This document shows positions 24,194-34,027 of a stretch of 42,413 bases of DNA, piece by piece (within the stretch, counting starts at the first letter, position 1; the number at the start of each line of letters is the position of its first letter). A program made the translations under genes and the position numbers. This DNA comes from an uncultured Bacteroidales bacterium (GTDB taxonomy: Bacteria > Bacteroidota > Bacteroidia > Bacteroidales > FEN-979). A model generated the notes under the pieces. That model ran no database searches, had not been told where the DNA came from, and worked only from the letters and a program-made list of their open reading frames with translations. The stretch covers positions 1 to 42,413 of the forward strand of contig CAIWTA010000139.1 of assembly GCA_903915465.1 (NCBI GenBank), written 5' to 3'.

Positions 24194-25177
24194 ATGATCG
24201 TAGTCACAGGTTCTGTTGGGTTTATCGGCAGTTGTTTAGTAACCAAGCTGAATAACAAAGGGATTAAAGACATCCTCCTGGTCGATAATTTTTCCAATTC
24301 CGAAAAGAACAAAAACATTCTCAACAAATCTTATACAAATAAGATTGACCGGAAGGTCTTCTTTGACTGGTTAAATGATAATCAAAACCACATAGAATTC
24401 ATCTTTCATATCGGTGCACGTACTGATACTGCAGAATTCAACATGCAGGTACTTGATGAGCTGAACCTGAACTACAGCAAGCAAATGTGGAATGCATGTG
24501 CAAAATATGGCATTCCGATAATTTATGCTTCCTCCGCAGCCACCTACGGTGATGGAAGCCTGGGATATGATGATGATCCTTTACTGATCAGCCAACTTCA
24601 GCCACTGAATCCATACGGGATTTCCAAGAACGAATTTGACAAATGGGTACTCCGGCAAAAATCGCAACCGCCCACCTGGTTTGGGTTGAAGTTTTTTAAT
24701 GTTTTCGGCCCGAATGAATATCATAAAGGACGAATGGCATCAGTGGTTTATCACGCATTTCAGCAGATCCAAAATCCGCAACCAGGCATTGAACAGGCAT
24801 CTGTTAAACTGTTCCGTTCACATAATCCCCAATATAAAGATGGGGAGCAACTTCGGGATTTCATTTATGTGAAAGATGTAGTTGATGTCTTATTCTTTCT
24901 GATGAACCAAAAAGGAGGATCCGGGATATACAACCTTGGGACCGGGAAAGCCCGGACTTTCCTTGATCTTGTTAATGCTGTTTTCACAACCTTGAATAAG
25001 CCTCCTAAAATAGAGTTTATCGATACCCCCATTGACATCCGAGAAAAATACCAATATTTCACGGCAGCAAAAATGCAGAAATTGCTCTCCTTAGGTTATC
25101 CAAAATCCTTTTATTCATTGGAAAAGGGAATAGAAGAATATGTTCAGGGATATCTCATCGACAAGATATATTTCTGA
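24194..25177 (+). CDS. hldD: ADP-glyceromanno-heptose 6-epimerase
   Basis: From ATG 24194 the product has 327 residues. It is an extended short-chain dehydrogenase with the NAD(P) motif TGSVGFIGS at the N-terminus, a Ser-Ser pair in IIYASSAATYGDG and the YxxxK pair in NPYGISKNEFDKW. FNVFGPNEYHKGRMAS and QLRDFIYVKDVV follow the HldD pattern. It makes ADP-L-glycero-D-manno-heptose for the lipopolysaccharide core. A longer frame from 24116 runs through the octamer repeat and the promoter, and the nucleotide-binding motif normally starts the protein, so 24194 is used. A related sugar-nucleotide epimerase is the alternative. Confidence 0.9.
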   Translation: MIVVTGSVGFIGSCLVTKLNNKGIKDILLVDNFSNSEKNKNILNKSYTNKIDRKVFFDWLNDNQNHIEFIFHIGARTDTAEFNMQVLDELNLNYSKQMWNACAKYGIPIIYASSAATYGDGSLGYDDDPLLISQLQPLNPYGISKNEFDKWVLRQKSQPPTWFGLKFFNVFGPNEYHKGRMASVVYHAFQQIQNPQPGIEQASVKLFRSHNPQYKDGEQLRDFIYVKDVVDVLFFLMNQKGGSGIYNLGTGKARTFLDLVNAVFTTLNKPPKIEFIDTPIDIREKYQYFTAAKMQKLLSLGYPKSFYSLEKGIEEYVQGYLIDKIYF

Positions 25178-25186
25178 CAAATTACC

Positions 25187-25220
25187 TTCTGAAAAAGTTC
25201 TATATTCCAAGCTTTCAGAA
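25187..25220 (+). terminator. Possible terminator hairpin after hldD
   Basis: TTCTGAAA (25187-25194) pairs with TTTCAGAA (25213-25220) around an 18-base loop. Only a weak T-rich tail (TAATTTTCT) follows, so termination is uncertain. Confidence 0.4.
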
Positions 25221-25293
25221 TAATTTTCTCCTGAAATGTTAATCCTATATTGGCTCTTTCAATTTATTATTGCTTTTTTGTGTTATTCTTTTC

Positions 25294-25301
25294 TATATTT
25301 G
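25294..25301 (+). promoter_or_regulatory. -7 promoter box of the giant T9SS gene
   Basis: TATATTTG matches TAnnTTTG in a very AT-rich 290-base gap. It would give a long leader of about 160 bases to ATG 25470. Apart from this box and the hairpin at 25187-25220 I see nothing in the gap. Confidence 0.4.
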
Positions 25302-25469
25302 TTTTCTATTTTAGAATTTTTTATAAAGGCAGATTTTCTATGAAGCGATTCAGTAAGCAGAAAATAATGCGAGTTTATGTTTTTCCCTTAGCTTCTTTAT
25401 AAAATATCATCTCAATATATATATTCCATGCAGAATAAAAGTATTCAAAACCAACCTAAAACAAATTTT

Positions 25470-28400
25470 ATGAAAAAGTTTTTTCTTTTTGCCATTACCC
25501 TGTTGTTATTGTCCATTCATGGAAACTCACAGGTTTCTGTTTACAGTTTCACTCAAAGTGTGTTAACGTATACAGCCATCAGCGGTGGAACACAATTAGT
25601 TAGTGGAACTTCTCCCATGGACAGTTGGGTTTCTTCAGCAATCACTATCCCATCATTTACTTTTAATGGCGTTGCATACACAACTGCTTATGTTACATCA
25701 AATGGTCAGATCTCCTTGGGTGGGTCTGCACCATCTTCTACAACATATACAGGAATCAGTACCGGTTTAGGATCAGGGATCAACATTTGCCCATTCAGTG
25801 CCGACCTTGACCGGGCAACTACAACAGCAAGCACAGAAATCCGCTGGGAAACTGTGGGTAATGAAGTAGTTTTTCAATGGACGCAAATTAAACGTTATGG
25901 TTCTTCCATGGCTGAGAGCTTCGATTTTCAGGTAAGGTTGAATACTACTACAGGTGTAGTAACTTTTGTGTATCAATTAAACTCGGGGCCTTATACAAGT
26001 TCCAGCTATCAACCACAAGTTGGAATCAGAACTTCTGCGACTGATTACACAAATCGTAAAGTTTCAACTGCTGTAAACTGGAACACATCACTCCTTGGAA
26101 CCGTAAACACTGATGTTTGTAGGTTTGATGGCACATCTCCTGCCACAAATTTCACAACGGGGTTAACTTATACATTTACTCCTCCTGCAGCAGGCACACC
26201 TCTGCTCCCGACCAACCCCAGTCCGGCAGATGCAGCTGTGAATGTACCAGTTAATGGTTCTGTTACCTGGACGTTCGGTACAAACACAGTTACCTATGAT
26301 CTTAAGTTTGGTCTCACGGGAAGTATGACGCAAGTGGTTACGGGGGGTAGCGCAGGTGCTACTGGGTCTTATACATATTCTGCACTTACAAACAGCGTTG
26401 GATATCAATGGCAGGTAATCGAGCACAATGGCGCTTTAACCACAAGCGGCCCGATATGGAGTTTTATTACTATATGTGGTGCTGTACCATTACCATGGTC
26501 AGAGAATTTTGATGCAATGGGATCCGTTGGTGCCAATATTCTTCCGGCTTGCTGGTTAGCTACATCACCATCAGGTACACCCTGGTATTCAGGAAATGCT
26601 GCCTCAATAACGTACAACAATCCTTGTTCAGCGCCAAACTATGTGTACGTAAATTACACCCCGAGTTCAGCAGACAAGTTCCTTATTACCCCTGGCTTTG
26701 CACTCACAGCAGCTACATCCTACGATTTCAAATTTAATTGGGTTGGCGATGGATATGCTGGTTGGACTGGCGATGTTTTGGTCAACACAGTTCAGGCAGG
26801 AACAGGTGCGACAATACTAGGATCTTCATTCGTAACTCCCGGAACCACTACAACTGCCACTTGTACGCAGGCCAAAAGAAGTTTTACACCAACTACCACC
26901 GGAACATACTATTTCATGGTCAAGGTCTATAATACCGGTGTTCCCTGGGATCTGGGATTTGATGATTTTACATTAGAACTTACTCCGACTTGCGTCGAAC
27001 CAACTTCTTTGTCAATGTCTGCAATCACATCTAATTCCGCAACCATAAGTTGGACAGCATCTGCAACCCCGCCTGCCAATGGATATGATATTTACTATAG
27101 CAATTCCTCCGTACCTCCTACTTCCGGTACCACGCCTTCAGGATCAGTGTTAGCAGGAGTAACAACCTATAATATAACCAGTTTAACCCCCAGCAGTTCA
27201 TACTATGTGTGGGTACGATCCGTATGTAGTTCTTCCGACAAGAGCTCATGGGCGGGGCCTTCTTCTTTCAATACCTTATGTGGACCTGTTTCTTCGTTAC
27301 CATGGTCAGAAAATTTTGATGCTATGGCAACCATCGGTAATAATATTCTTCCGAATTGCTGGAAAGCTGAATCTCCAACCGGTACACCCTGGTCATCAGG
27401 TAATGCAGCCTCCATTACATATAATAATCCTTGTTCTGCGCCAAACTATGTTTACGTAAATTGGTCACCGTATGGACCAACTAATTTTAAATTCCTTATA
27501 ACACCCGGTTTTGCACTTACAGCAGGTACATCCTACGATTTCAGCTTTAATTGGGTTGGAGACGTTTATGCAGGCTGGACGGGTGATGTTCTGGTCAACA
27601 CGACTCAAACAGGAACAGGCGCCACCGTATTAGGAACAACTTTCGTAGATCCCGGAACCACTACTACTGCCGTTTGTGCTCAGGTTACGAGGAATTTTGT
27701 TCCAACTACAACCGGAACCTACTATTTCATGGTCAGGATCACAAATACAATTACACCCTATGATATGGGATTTGATGATTTTATGCTTACCGGCCCACCA
27801 TGCCTTGCACCAAGTACACTTACTGCTACAAATATAACCACTACTGATGCTGACCTGGGATGGACGAGTGCAGCAACGGCATGGGAATACCAATATGGAC
27901 TTGCAGGATATACGCCTACACCTACCGGTACCGCTACTACGACAAACCCGGCCCATATTTCTGGCCTAACGGCTGCTACTGCATATAATTTTTATACAAG
28001 ATCCAATTGCTCCGGAAACTTTAGCCCCTGGGCAGGTCCAATGGCATTTACCACATCTACTGCTCCTCCAACAGTTGTTACACTGGCTGCCACAGCTATC
28101 TCCACTACCGGCGCTACCCTCAATGGAACAGTGAATGCAAATGGCGCCTCCACAACAGTTTCATTTGATTATGGCCTTACTGTGGCCTATGGTATAAATG
28201 TTTCGGGCGTTCCGGCTACAGTCACAGGAACTACGACAACTGCCTCCTTAAAAGCACTGACTGGTTTGTTGCCAAATACAATGTATCATTTCAGAATAAA
28301 AGGAGTTAATTCATTGGGAACTGTTGACGGGGATGATATGACTTTCACAACACTAGCACTACCACCTACTATCGTAACGAACGCTGCAACCAGCGTCACC

Positions 28401-30737
28401 CAGACTTCGGTTCAGTTGAATGGAACTGTTACTGCCAATAATACATCCACAGCCGTTACTTTTCAATATGGTCTGACTACGGGTTATGGAAGCACAATTG
28501 ATGGTATACCTGCAACTGTCTCAGGAGCTACTGCCACAGCAGTTCTTGCAAACATATCAGGCTTATTGCCCAGCACGCTATATCATTTCAAATGTGTCGG
28601 CGTGAATTTAGGAGGAACTATCAGTGGCGGCGACCTTACATTCACCACACCAGCTCCGGCATTGCCAACTGTTGTAACAGTTGCTACCCTCATCACAAAC
28701 CTGACCACTGCTACTGTATTTGGTACAGTTACAGCCAATGGAGCCAGCACTGCTGTTACTTTTGAATATGGACTTGACACATTCTATGGATCAACAATTG
28801 CAGGAGTCCCAAGCCCGGTATCAGGTAACACGCCAACTGCGGTAAGTGCAGATCTGACAAGTCTGATACCATTAACATTGTACCATTACCGCGTTGTTGG
28901 TGCCAATTCTGTTGGTACTGCAAACGGTCAGGATATGACATTTACCACTGTTTGTGCGATTGCTGGTCCTGCAGGTCCGATCACTGGTCCAGCAAACGTC
29001 TGCCAGGGTGGTTCCGGGTATGTTTATACAGTCACGATTCCGGCTGCAGTGGGTTTTATTTGGACACTTCCGATTGGCGGAACGATTACCAGTGGCGCTA
29101 ATACTCATTCTATTACAGTAAGTTATGCTTATAATGCAGCTCCAGGCTATCTTCTTGTTTATGGAACTGCACCCTGCGGAAACGGTGCTCCATCACAACT
29201 GGCTGTTTCTGTCAATCCACCTGCAAATCCTGCGATTACCGGACCTGCTTCTGTTTGTTTAAACTCCTGTGGAAATATTTATACTACACAAAGTGGAATG
29301 ACTAATTACACCTGGCAAATTTCTGCCGGTGGTACCATCACTGCTGGTGGCACTCTTACAAGCCCCACAGCAACAGTTTGCTGGAATACTACCGGAGCAA
29401 AGACGGTTTCTGTTAATTACAATAACGCAACTGGTTGCGCAGGTCTTACTCCTGCAGTTTATAACGTAACTGTTAATCCGCTCCCAGTTCCTGTTATTAC
29501 AGGCCCGTCACCGGCATGTACAAATTATCCGGTTGTTTACACAACAGATGCAAGCATGACAGGTTACGCCTGGTTAGTTTCTGGTGGTGGTACTTTCACA
29601 GGCCAGGGCACAAATGCTATTACCGTTACCTGGCCAACTGTTGGTGCAAAGACTGTTTCTGTGAACTATGTAAATGCCAGTTTATGTACTGCTGCGGCTC
29701 CAGTTGTTAAAAACGTAACGGTTAACGCAGGCGCTGCTCCTACTATCACTGGTCTGAATAATGTTGGCGTAAATTCAGGTTATATTACTTATACAACAGA
29801 ACCAGGGATGACCGGATACATATGGACTGTTTCCTCGGGCGGTGTGATCAATTTCGGGTCGGGTTCGAATTCTATTTTGGTAACCTGGGTTTCTGCCGGG
29901 GCACAATGGGTAAGAGTCAGTTACACCAATTCTAATGGTTGTGCTCCCGTTACACCTACGCAACTTAATGTAACGGTTAACCCGCTTCCGGGACCAGCAG
30001 GTAACATTTCAGGAACTCCTGATGTTTGCGGGGGTGCAACCGGTGTTGCCTACTCAGTAGATCCGATTCAGAATGCATCAACTTATGTATGGACACTTCC
30101 TGCCGGCGCTACTCCAGCTTCAGGATCAGGAACAAATGCCATCACTGTAAATTTTGCCCAAGATGCCGCTTCCGGCGATATCACGGTATACGGTAATAAT
30201 GTCTACGGAAATGGTACTGCTTCACCTGCATATACAGTCGCAGTCACCCCATTACCTGCTACACCTGTTATCACTCTTGATTTTTACACTCTTACAAGCA
30301 ACGTTTCCACTGGAAATCAATGGTATATTGATGGTTCCATAATTCCCGGTTCCACCGGACAAACCCACGATGCAGGTACCACCGGTACTGGTACATACTC
30401 GGATGTTGTTACTATCAACGATTGCCCTTCAGATTCATCAAACAACATTTTTGTTCTTGTTGAAAGTCTGAATGATCTGACCGGCGGGAATTTCAGCATC
30501 TATCCTATTCCAAACGATGGCCGCTTCAATGTTTCCATTGTCAGCCATTCACAAGAAACCTTCACAATCAGCGTATTCAATAATATCGGAATGAAGATAT
30601 TTGAAGCACGTAATATCGTTGTGAACGGAACGCTTGATAAGGTTATTGACCTTAAACCTGCAGCCCAGGGGATCTACTCAGTTATTCTGCAAAATGGCAA
30701 AAGCCAGGTTGAGAAAAAGATCATTATCAATAAATAG
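25470..30737 (+). CDS. Giant multi-domain T9SS surface protein (adhesin-like)
   Basis: From ATG 25470 the product has 1755 residues with a signal peptide (MKKFFLFAITLLLLSIHGNSQ). After an N-terminal beta domain (to about residue 240) come two near-identical MAM/cleaved-adhesin-like modules (about 334-507 and 604-774, both with PWSENFDAM and DKFLITPGFAL-like strands). Each is followed by a fibronectin type III-like module. Three ~97-residue repeats (about 866-1161, each with YHF or YHY and FTT) and five PKD-like repeats (about 1162-1594) follow. A T9SS sorting domain (FSIYPIPNDG to KKIIINK) ends the protein. It is rich in Thr, Ser, Gly and Ala and probably forms a long surface stalk for adhesion or binding of polymers; the ligand is unknown. 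The upstream ATG at 25428 puts 14 polar residues before the signal peptide. Confidence 0.9.
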   Translation: MKKFFLFAITLLLLSIHGNSQVSVYSFTQSVLTYTAISGGTQLVSGTSPMDSWVSSAITIPSFTFNGVAYTTAYVTSNGQISLGGSAPSSTTYTGISTGLGSGINICPFSADLDRATTTASTEIRWETVGNEVVFQWTQIKRYGSSMAESFDFQVRLNTTTGVVTFVYQLNSGPYTSSSYQPQVGIRTSATDYTNRKVSTAVNWNTSLLGTVNTDVCRFDGTSPATNFTTGLTYTFTPPAAGTPLLPTNPSPADAAVNVPVNGSVTWTFGTNTVTYDLKFGLTGSMTQVVTGGSAGATGSYTYSALTNSVGYQWQVIEHNGALTTSGPIWSFITICGAVPLPWSENFDAMGSVGANILPACWLATSPSGTPWYSGNAASITYNNPCSAPNYVYVNYTPSSADKFLITPGFALTAATSYDFKFNWVGDGYAGWTGDVLVNTVQAGTGATILGSSFVTPGTTTTATCTQAKRSFTPTTTGTYYFMVKVYNTGVPWDLGFDDFTLELTPTCVEPTSLSMSAITSNSATISWTASATPPANGYDIYYSNSSVPPTSGTTPSGSVLAGVTTYNITSLTPSSSYYVWVRSVCSSSDKSSWAGPSSFNTLCGPVSSLPWSENFDAMATIGNNILPNCWKAESPTGTPWSSGNAASITYNNPCSAPNYVYVNWSPYGPTNFKFLITPGFALTAGTSYDFSFNWVGDVYAGWTGDVLVNTTQTGTGATVLGTTFVDPGTTTTAVCAQVTRNFVPTTTGTYYFMVRITNTITPYDMGFDDFMLTGPPCLAPSTLTATNITTTDADLGWTSAATAWEYQYGLAGYTPTPTGTATTTNPAHISGLTAATAYNFYTRSNCSGNFSPWAGPMAFTTSTAPPTVVTLAATAISTTGATLNGTVNANGASTTVSFDYGLTVAYGINVSGVPATVTGTTTTASLKALTGLLPNTMYHFRIKGVNSLGTVDGDDMTFTTLALPPTIVTNAATSVTQTSVQLNGTVTANNTSTAVTFQYGLTTGYGSTIDGIPATVSGATATAVLANISGLLPSTLYHFKCVGVNLGGTISGGDLTFTTPAPALPTVVTVATLITNLTTATVFGTVTANGASTAVTFEYGLDTFYGSTIAGVPSPVSGNTPTAVSADLTSLIPLTLYHYRVVGANSVGTANGQDMTFTTVCAIAGPAGPITGPANVCQGGSGYVYTVTIPAAVGFIWTLPIGGTITSGANTHSITVSYAYNAAPGYLLVYGTAPCGNGAPSQLAVSVNPPANPAITGPASVCLNSCGNIYTTQSGMTNYTWQISAGGTITAGGTLTSPTATVCWNTTGAKTVSVNYNNATGCAGLTPAVYNVTVNPLPVPVITGPSPACTNYPVVYTTDASMTGYAWLVSGGGTFTGQGTNAITVTWPTVGAKTVSVNYVNASLCTAAAPVVKNVTVNAGAAPTITGLNNVGVNSGYITYTTEPGMTGYIWTVSSGGVINFGSGSNSILVTWVSAGAQWVRVSYTNSNGCAPVTPTQLNVTVNPLPGPAGNISGTPDVCGGATGVAYSVDPIQNASTYVWTLPAGATPASGSGTNAITVNFAQDAASGDITVYGNNVYGNGTASPAYTVAVTPLPATPVITLDFYTLTSNVSTGNQWYIDGSIIPGSTGQTHDAGTTGTGTYSDVVTINDCPSDSSNNIFVLVESLNDLTGGNFSIYPIPNDGRFNVSIVSHSQETFTISVFNNIGMKIFEARNIVVNGTLDKVIDLKPAAQGIYSVILQNGKSQVEKKIIINK
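26490..27770 (+). repeat. Internal duplication inside the giant T9SS gene
   Basis: The segment starting CCATGGTCAGAGAATTTTGA at 26493 returns at 27300 with one difference in those 20 bases and continues in register for about 470 bases, an offset of 807. The unit is one MAM-like module plus the following fibronectin-like module. Confidence 0.8.
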
Positions 30738-30750
30738 CAAATTCTCCACA

Positions 30751-30795
30751 ACCTCCGTTATGACATGATTTTCTTGTCATCGACTACCAGGAGGT
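30751..30795 (+). other. Nested hairpin after the giant T9SS gene
   Basis: ACCTCC (30751-30756) pairs with GGAGGT (30790-30795), and inside it ATGACA (30760-30765) pairs with TGTCAT (30775-30780). It lies between the stop and a terminator. It could stabilise the 3' end of the mRNA, but no T run follows it. Confidence 0.5.
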
Positions 30796-30813
30796 GAACC
30801 TTTATCCAATAAT

Positions 30814-30853
30814 AAAAAGAGGCTGTCTCGAAGATGAGATGGCCTCTTTTTTT
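30814..30853 (+). terminator. Rho-independent terminator of the giant T9SS gene
   Basis: AAAAAGAGGC (30814-30823) pairs with GCCTCTTTTT (30842-30851), with a further short inner pairing of CTC and GAG. It is followed by T to 30853. The A run on the left makes it potentially bidirectional. Confidence 0.88.
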
Positions 30854-30923
30854 GATCTGATTGTAAAACCCGGGAAACGAATGACAGTTATTCTGAAAAT
30901 CCAGATCGATGGGAAGGTTTTGT

Positions 30924-30931
30924 TATTTTTG
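30924..30931 (+). promoter_or_regulatory. -7 promoter box of the metalloprotease/barrel gene
   Basis: TATTTTTG is an exact TAnnTTTG 27 bases before the GTG start at 30958, behind the terminator of the previous gene. Confidence 0.5.
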
Positions 30932-30957
30932 TACCATTCTGTGAAAATTTAGGATCA

Positions 30958-33861
30958 GTGGTAAAAATATTCTTTCCATCCGTTTTTTTTCTTTTATTGC
31001 TGACACCTCCGGTTAGTGCACAATATTATTCTACAGGGCAAGATCCCGCTTCAATAAAATGGCGGCAGATCAAAACAAAAAAGTTCCAATTGATCTACCC
31101 TTCAACATTTGAAAAAAGATCACAATATCTTGCCAATATCCTCGAAATTGTTGCCAGAGAAGAAACGAAAACGCTTTCTGCGAAAGTTCCCCGCATACCT
31201 GTCATCATCCATTCTGGTTCTTCAACATCCAATGGAATCACAGTATGGGCGCCAAAACGGATTGAGTTATATCCTTGTCCTCCACAATCAAATTATGCTG
31301 AAGAATGGCTGGAACAACTAGCCATTCATGAATATCGTCATGCTGTCCAGACAAGTAAAATGAACCAGGGATTCACGAAGGTTCTTTCCTATATTACCGG
31401 CGAACAGGGAATTGGCGTTGTGCTGGGATTGTACATTCCACCATGGTTCCTGGAAGGAGATGCAGTTTGCACTGAAACCGCGCTATCTAACTCTGGACGC
31501 GGCCGTACCAGCTCATTCGAAAATATTCTTCGTGCACAATTGCTTGAAAAGGGAACCTACTCATACGACAAAGCTGTTCTGGGTTCTATTAAGAATTTTG
31601 TTCCTGATCAATATGCTCTCGGATATCCTTTGGTGGCGCAGGCAAGGAAGATCTACGGTCCGCAATTGTGGAATACGGCACTCGACCGGGTATCCAGGCT
31701 TCCATTTATGGTTGTTCCCTTTTCATCTGGAATTCATAAAATCACGGGGCTTTATAAGGTCAGATTTTATAAAAAAATGCTTTCATGCCTGAAAAGTGAC
31801 TGGAAAGATCAGATGGAGAGAATTCAGTATTCGGATTTTTCAAGAATAACGAAAAAAAACACAAAGAATTTCTCCTCCTACCTTCATCCTGTTTTTCTAA
31901 ATGATTCGACAATCATTGCAGAAAAAGAATCAATGGATGATCCTGATTATTTTGTTATGGTCAAACGAAAAAATGGTAAAGAAAGAAAACTTTTTCTTAT
32001 GGGATCTGGCGCAGATGAATCAATATCAGTAGGAGGAGGGAAATTGATATGGACGGAAATTCAGTCAGATCCACGTTGGCAGAATGAGGACTTTTCAGTT
32101 ATCAGAATGTATGATTTCACCACGAAAAAGATAAATAATCTCACAAAAAGAAGCCGGTATTTCGCTCCTTTTTTATCCCCTGACGGCAACAAGATTGCCG
32201 CCATTAAAGTCGATCATGAAAACCATCATTCCATTGATATTCTTGACTCGAAATCCGGAACAATCATCCAACATATTCCTCTGGACCAGTATATCCAGGT
32301 AATGGCGCCGAACTGGTCGCCGGATGGCGCTCTTCTTGCATTAATTTTACTTACTGAAAAGGGAAAAGCGCTGGCAAGCATCAATCTCAGAACACAAAAA
32401 ATCACTCCTTACACTCCTTTCAGTTTCATCGAAATATCAGGACCCGCCTTCTTTTTCCATCATTATATCCTCTTTACTGCTGATTATTCAGGCATTCAGA
32501 ATATTTACGCAATAGATACTTTATCAAAGAAAATATTCCAGGTCACATCTTCACGTTTTTCAGCCTCAGATCCTGATCTCACAACGGATCGTAAAACGAT
32601 GATTTATGCCGATTATTCTTCCGATGGATTGGAAGTCACTGAAACCCGGATCGACACAACAAAATGGATTCCGCTGGAGAAAATCAAAAATTTTTCAATC
32701 ATGTTATATGATTCGCTGGTTCAACAGGAACAAACGAATATCCAGGACAGTGCAATATTTCACGGGATTTATAAAATGTATCAGAATGAAAATTACAACC
32801 TTGGAAGGGATACAATCATTGCTGCAGAATATCATTCAAACAAATATTCGAAAATCCTTCACCTGTTTAATCCTCACAGCTGGGCACCACTTTCCGCTGA
32901 TGTAAATAATCTTACTATTAAACCCGGCATTTCAGTCCTATTTCAAAATGTGCTGAATACAATGATTGCAAGTGCAGGATGGGAATACAACAGGAATGAA
33001 GAAACCGGGAAGTTTTTCGCAAATCTCAGCTACCAGGGCTGGTATCCTGTAATTGACTTAAAATTTGACATTGGAAACAGGGCTTCCTATGCGAGATATA
33101 TAGGTTCATCTGAACGATTTAGATTTACCTGGCGAGAAACCAACCTGCAACTACACACAAGCATCCCCTGGAATTTTTCCCGGGGAAAATTTATCCGCTC
33201 TCTGACTCCATCATTCGGATTTTCCCTGATAAATATACAACATAACGCATCGACTCCGGAACAGCTAACTACTGGTAATTTTGTCACTATAGATTGTGGA
33301 ATCAACGCTACTCAATATTTACGATCAACGCAAAAAGACATGTATCCCCGGTGGGGACAAGCAATTGCGATAAATTTCAGGAATACTCCTTTCCCCGGAA
33401 ATGATATGGGATCTATCTTCGCAGCTCAAACCAACCTCTATTTCCCCGGAATCATCAAACATCATGGAATCTGGGGATATGCTGGATTCCAATCACAAAC
33501 AGATGTCAAACAGATATTCTACCGGTATGCTGATATCATCACCTTCCCCAGAGGATATTCCGGAGTTGAAAATGACCAGGTTTTAAGCCTTGCACTGAAT
33601 TATAAATTCCCCTTGTTCTGCCCCGATTTCAGCGCTGGTTCAGTTGTTTATTTTAAAAGGTTTAGCCTGAATATTTTCTTTGACTGGGCGCAGGGCTGTA
33701 CAGGAAAAAATGTAGCTGTTTATCAATCAACAGGAGCCGAATTGACGACAAATCTTCATTTACTGAGATTCCTGATCCCTTTTGAATTGGGCGTCAGGAG
33801 CATCTATTTCCCTTCCTCCGGAACCTGGGGATGGGAGTTCATTTATTCTGTCAGATATTGA
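30958..33861 (+). CDS. Outer-membrane gluzincin-like metalloprotease with TolB-like propeller and C-terminal barrel
   Basis: This is a 967-residue protein starting with GTG. It has a signal peptide (about residues 1-21, ending VSAQ). An N-terminal domain (about 30-290) carries HEYRH (124-128, HExxH) and a downstream Glu166 in PPWFLEGDAV, the layout of gluzincin metalloproteases. A region with repeated blade motifs follows (about 300-570, for example FLSPDGNKIAAI and NWSPDGALLAL), as in TolB-like WD40 propellers. The C-terminal ~330 residues look like an outer-membrane beta-barrel, ending in an aromatic-rich strand (WGWEFIYSVRY). The zinc site appears complete. Function and substrate are unknown; it may be an outer-membrane protease or an inactive translocation module. 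No alternative ATG near 30958 suits the signal peptide. Confidence 0.85.
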   Translation: MVKIFFPSVFFLLLLTPPVSAQYYSTGQDPASIKWRQIKTKKFQLIYPSTFEKRSQYLANILEIVAREETKTLSAKVPRIPVIIHSGSSTSNGITVWAPKRIELYPCPPQSNYAEEWLEQLAIHEYRHAVQTSKMNQGFTKVLSYITGEQGIGVVLGLYIPPWFLEGDAVCTETALSNSGRGRTSSFENILRAQLLEKGTYSYDKAVLGSIKNFVPDQYALGYPLVAQARKIYGPQLWNTALDRVSRLPFMVVPFSSGIHKITGLYKVRFYKKMLSCLKSDWKDQMERIQYSDFSRITKKNTKNFSSYLHPVFLNDSTIIAEKESMDDPDYFVMVKRKNGKERKLFLMGSGADESISVGGGKLIWTEIQSDPRWQNEDFSVIRMYDFTTKKINNLTKRSRYFAPFLSPDGNKIAAIKVDHENHHSIDILDSKSGTIIQHIPLDQYIQVMAPNWSPDGALLALILLTEKGKALASINLRTQKITPYTPFSFIEISGPAFFFHHYILFTADYSGIQNIYAIDTLSKKIFQVTSSRFSASDPDLTTDRKTMIYADYSSDGLEVTETRIDTTKWIPLEKIKNFSIMLYDSLVQQEQTNIQDSAIFHGIYKMYQNENYNLGRDTIIAAEYHSNKYSKILHLFNPHSWAPLSADVNNLTIKPGISVLFQNVLNTMIASAGWEYNRNEETGKFFANLSYQGWYPVIDLKFDIGNRASYARYIGSSERFRFTWRETNLQLHTSIPWNFSRGKFIRSLTPSFGFSLINIQHNASTPEQLTTGNFVTIDCGINATQYLRSTQKDMYPRWGQAIAINFRNTPFPGNDMGSIFAAQTNLYFPGIIKHHGIWGYAGFQSQTDVKQIFYRYADIITFPRGYSGVENDQVLSLALNYKFPLFCPDFSAGSVVYFKRFSLNIFFDWAQGCTGKNVAVYQSTGAELTTNLHLLRFLIPFELGVRSIYFPSSGTWGWEFIYSVRY

Positions 33862-33904
33862 TCGCTTTTATCTATCAATAAATCTACGACCCTGCTCATC
33901 AGCT

Positions 33905-34018
33905 AAAAGTAGAAAGTCGGAAAGCAGAAAGTCACTCTTCTGGTTTTACAGAACATAGAGTTTCAATTTTTCATTAACAACTTTCTGACTTTCGACTTTC
34001 AACTTTCCTACTTTCGAC
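33905..34018. terminator. Imperfect inverted repeat between convergent genes
   Basis: AAAGT/GAAAGTC units at 33905-33935 face complementary GACTTTC units at 33979-34018, giving a long imperfect hairpin between the metalloprotease and the M16 genes. It may end transcription from both sides. The units match the repeat at 9537-9570. Confidence 0.5.
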
Positions 34019-34027
34019 CTTTATCTA

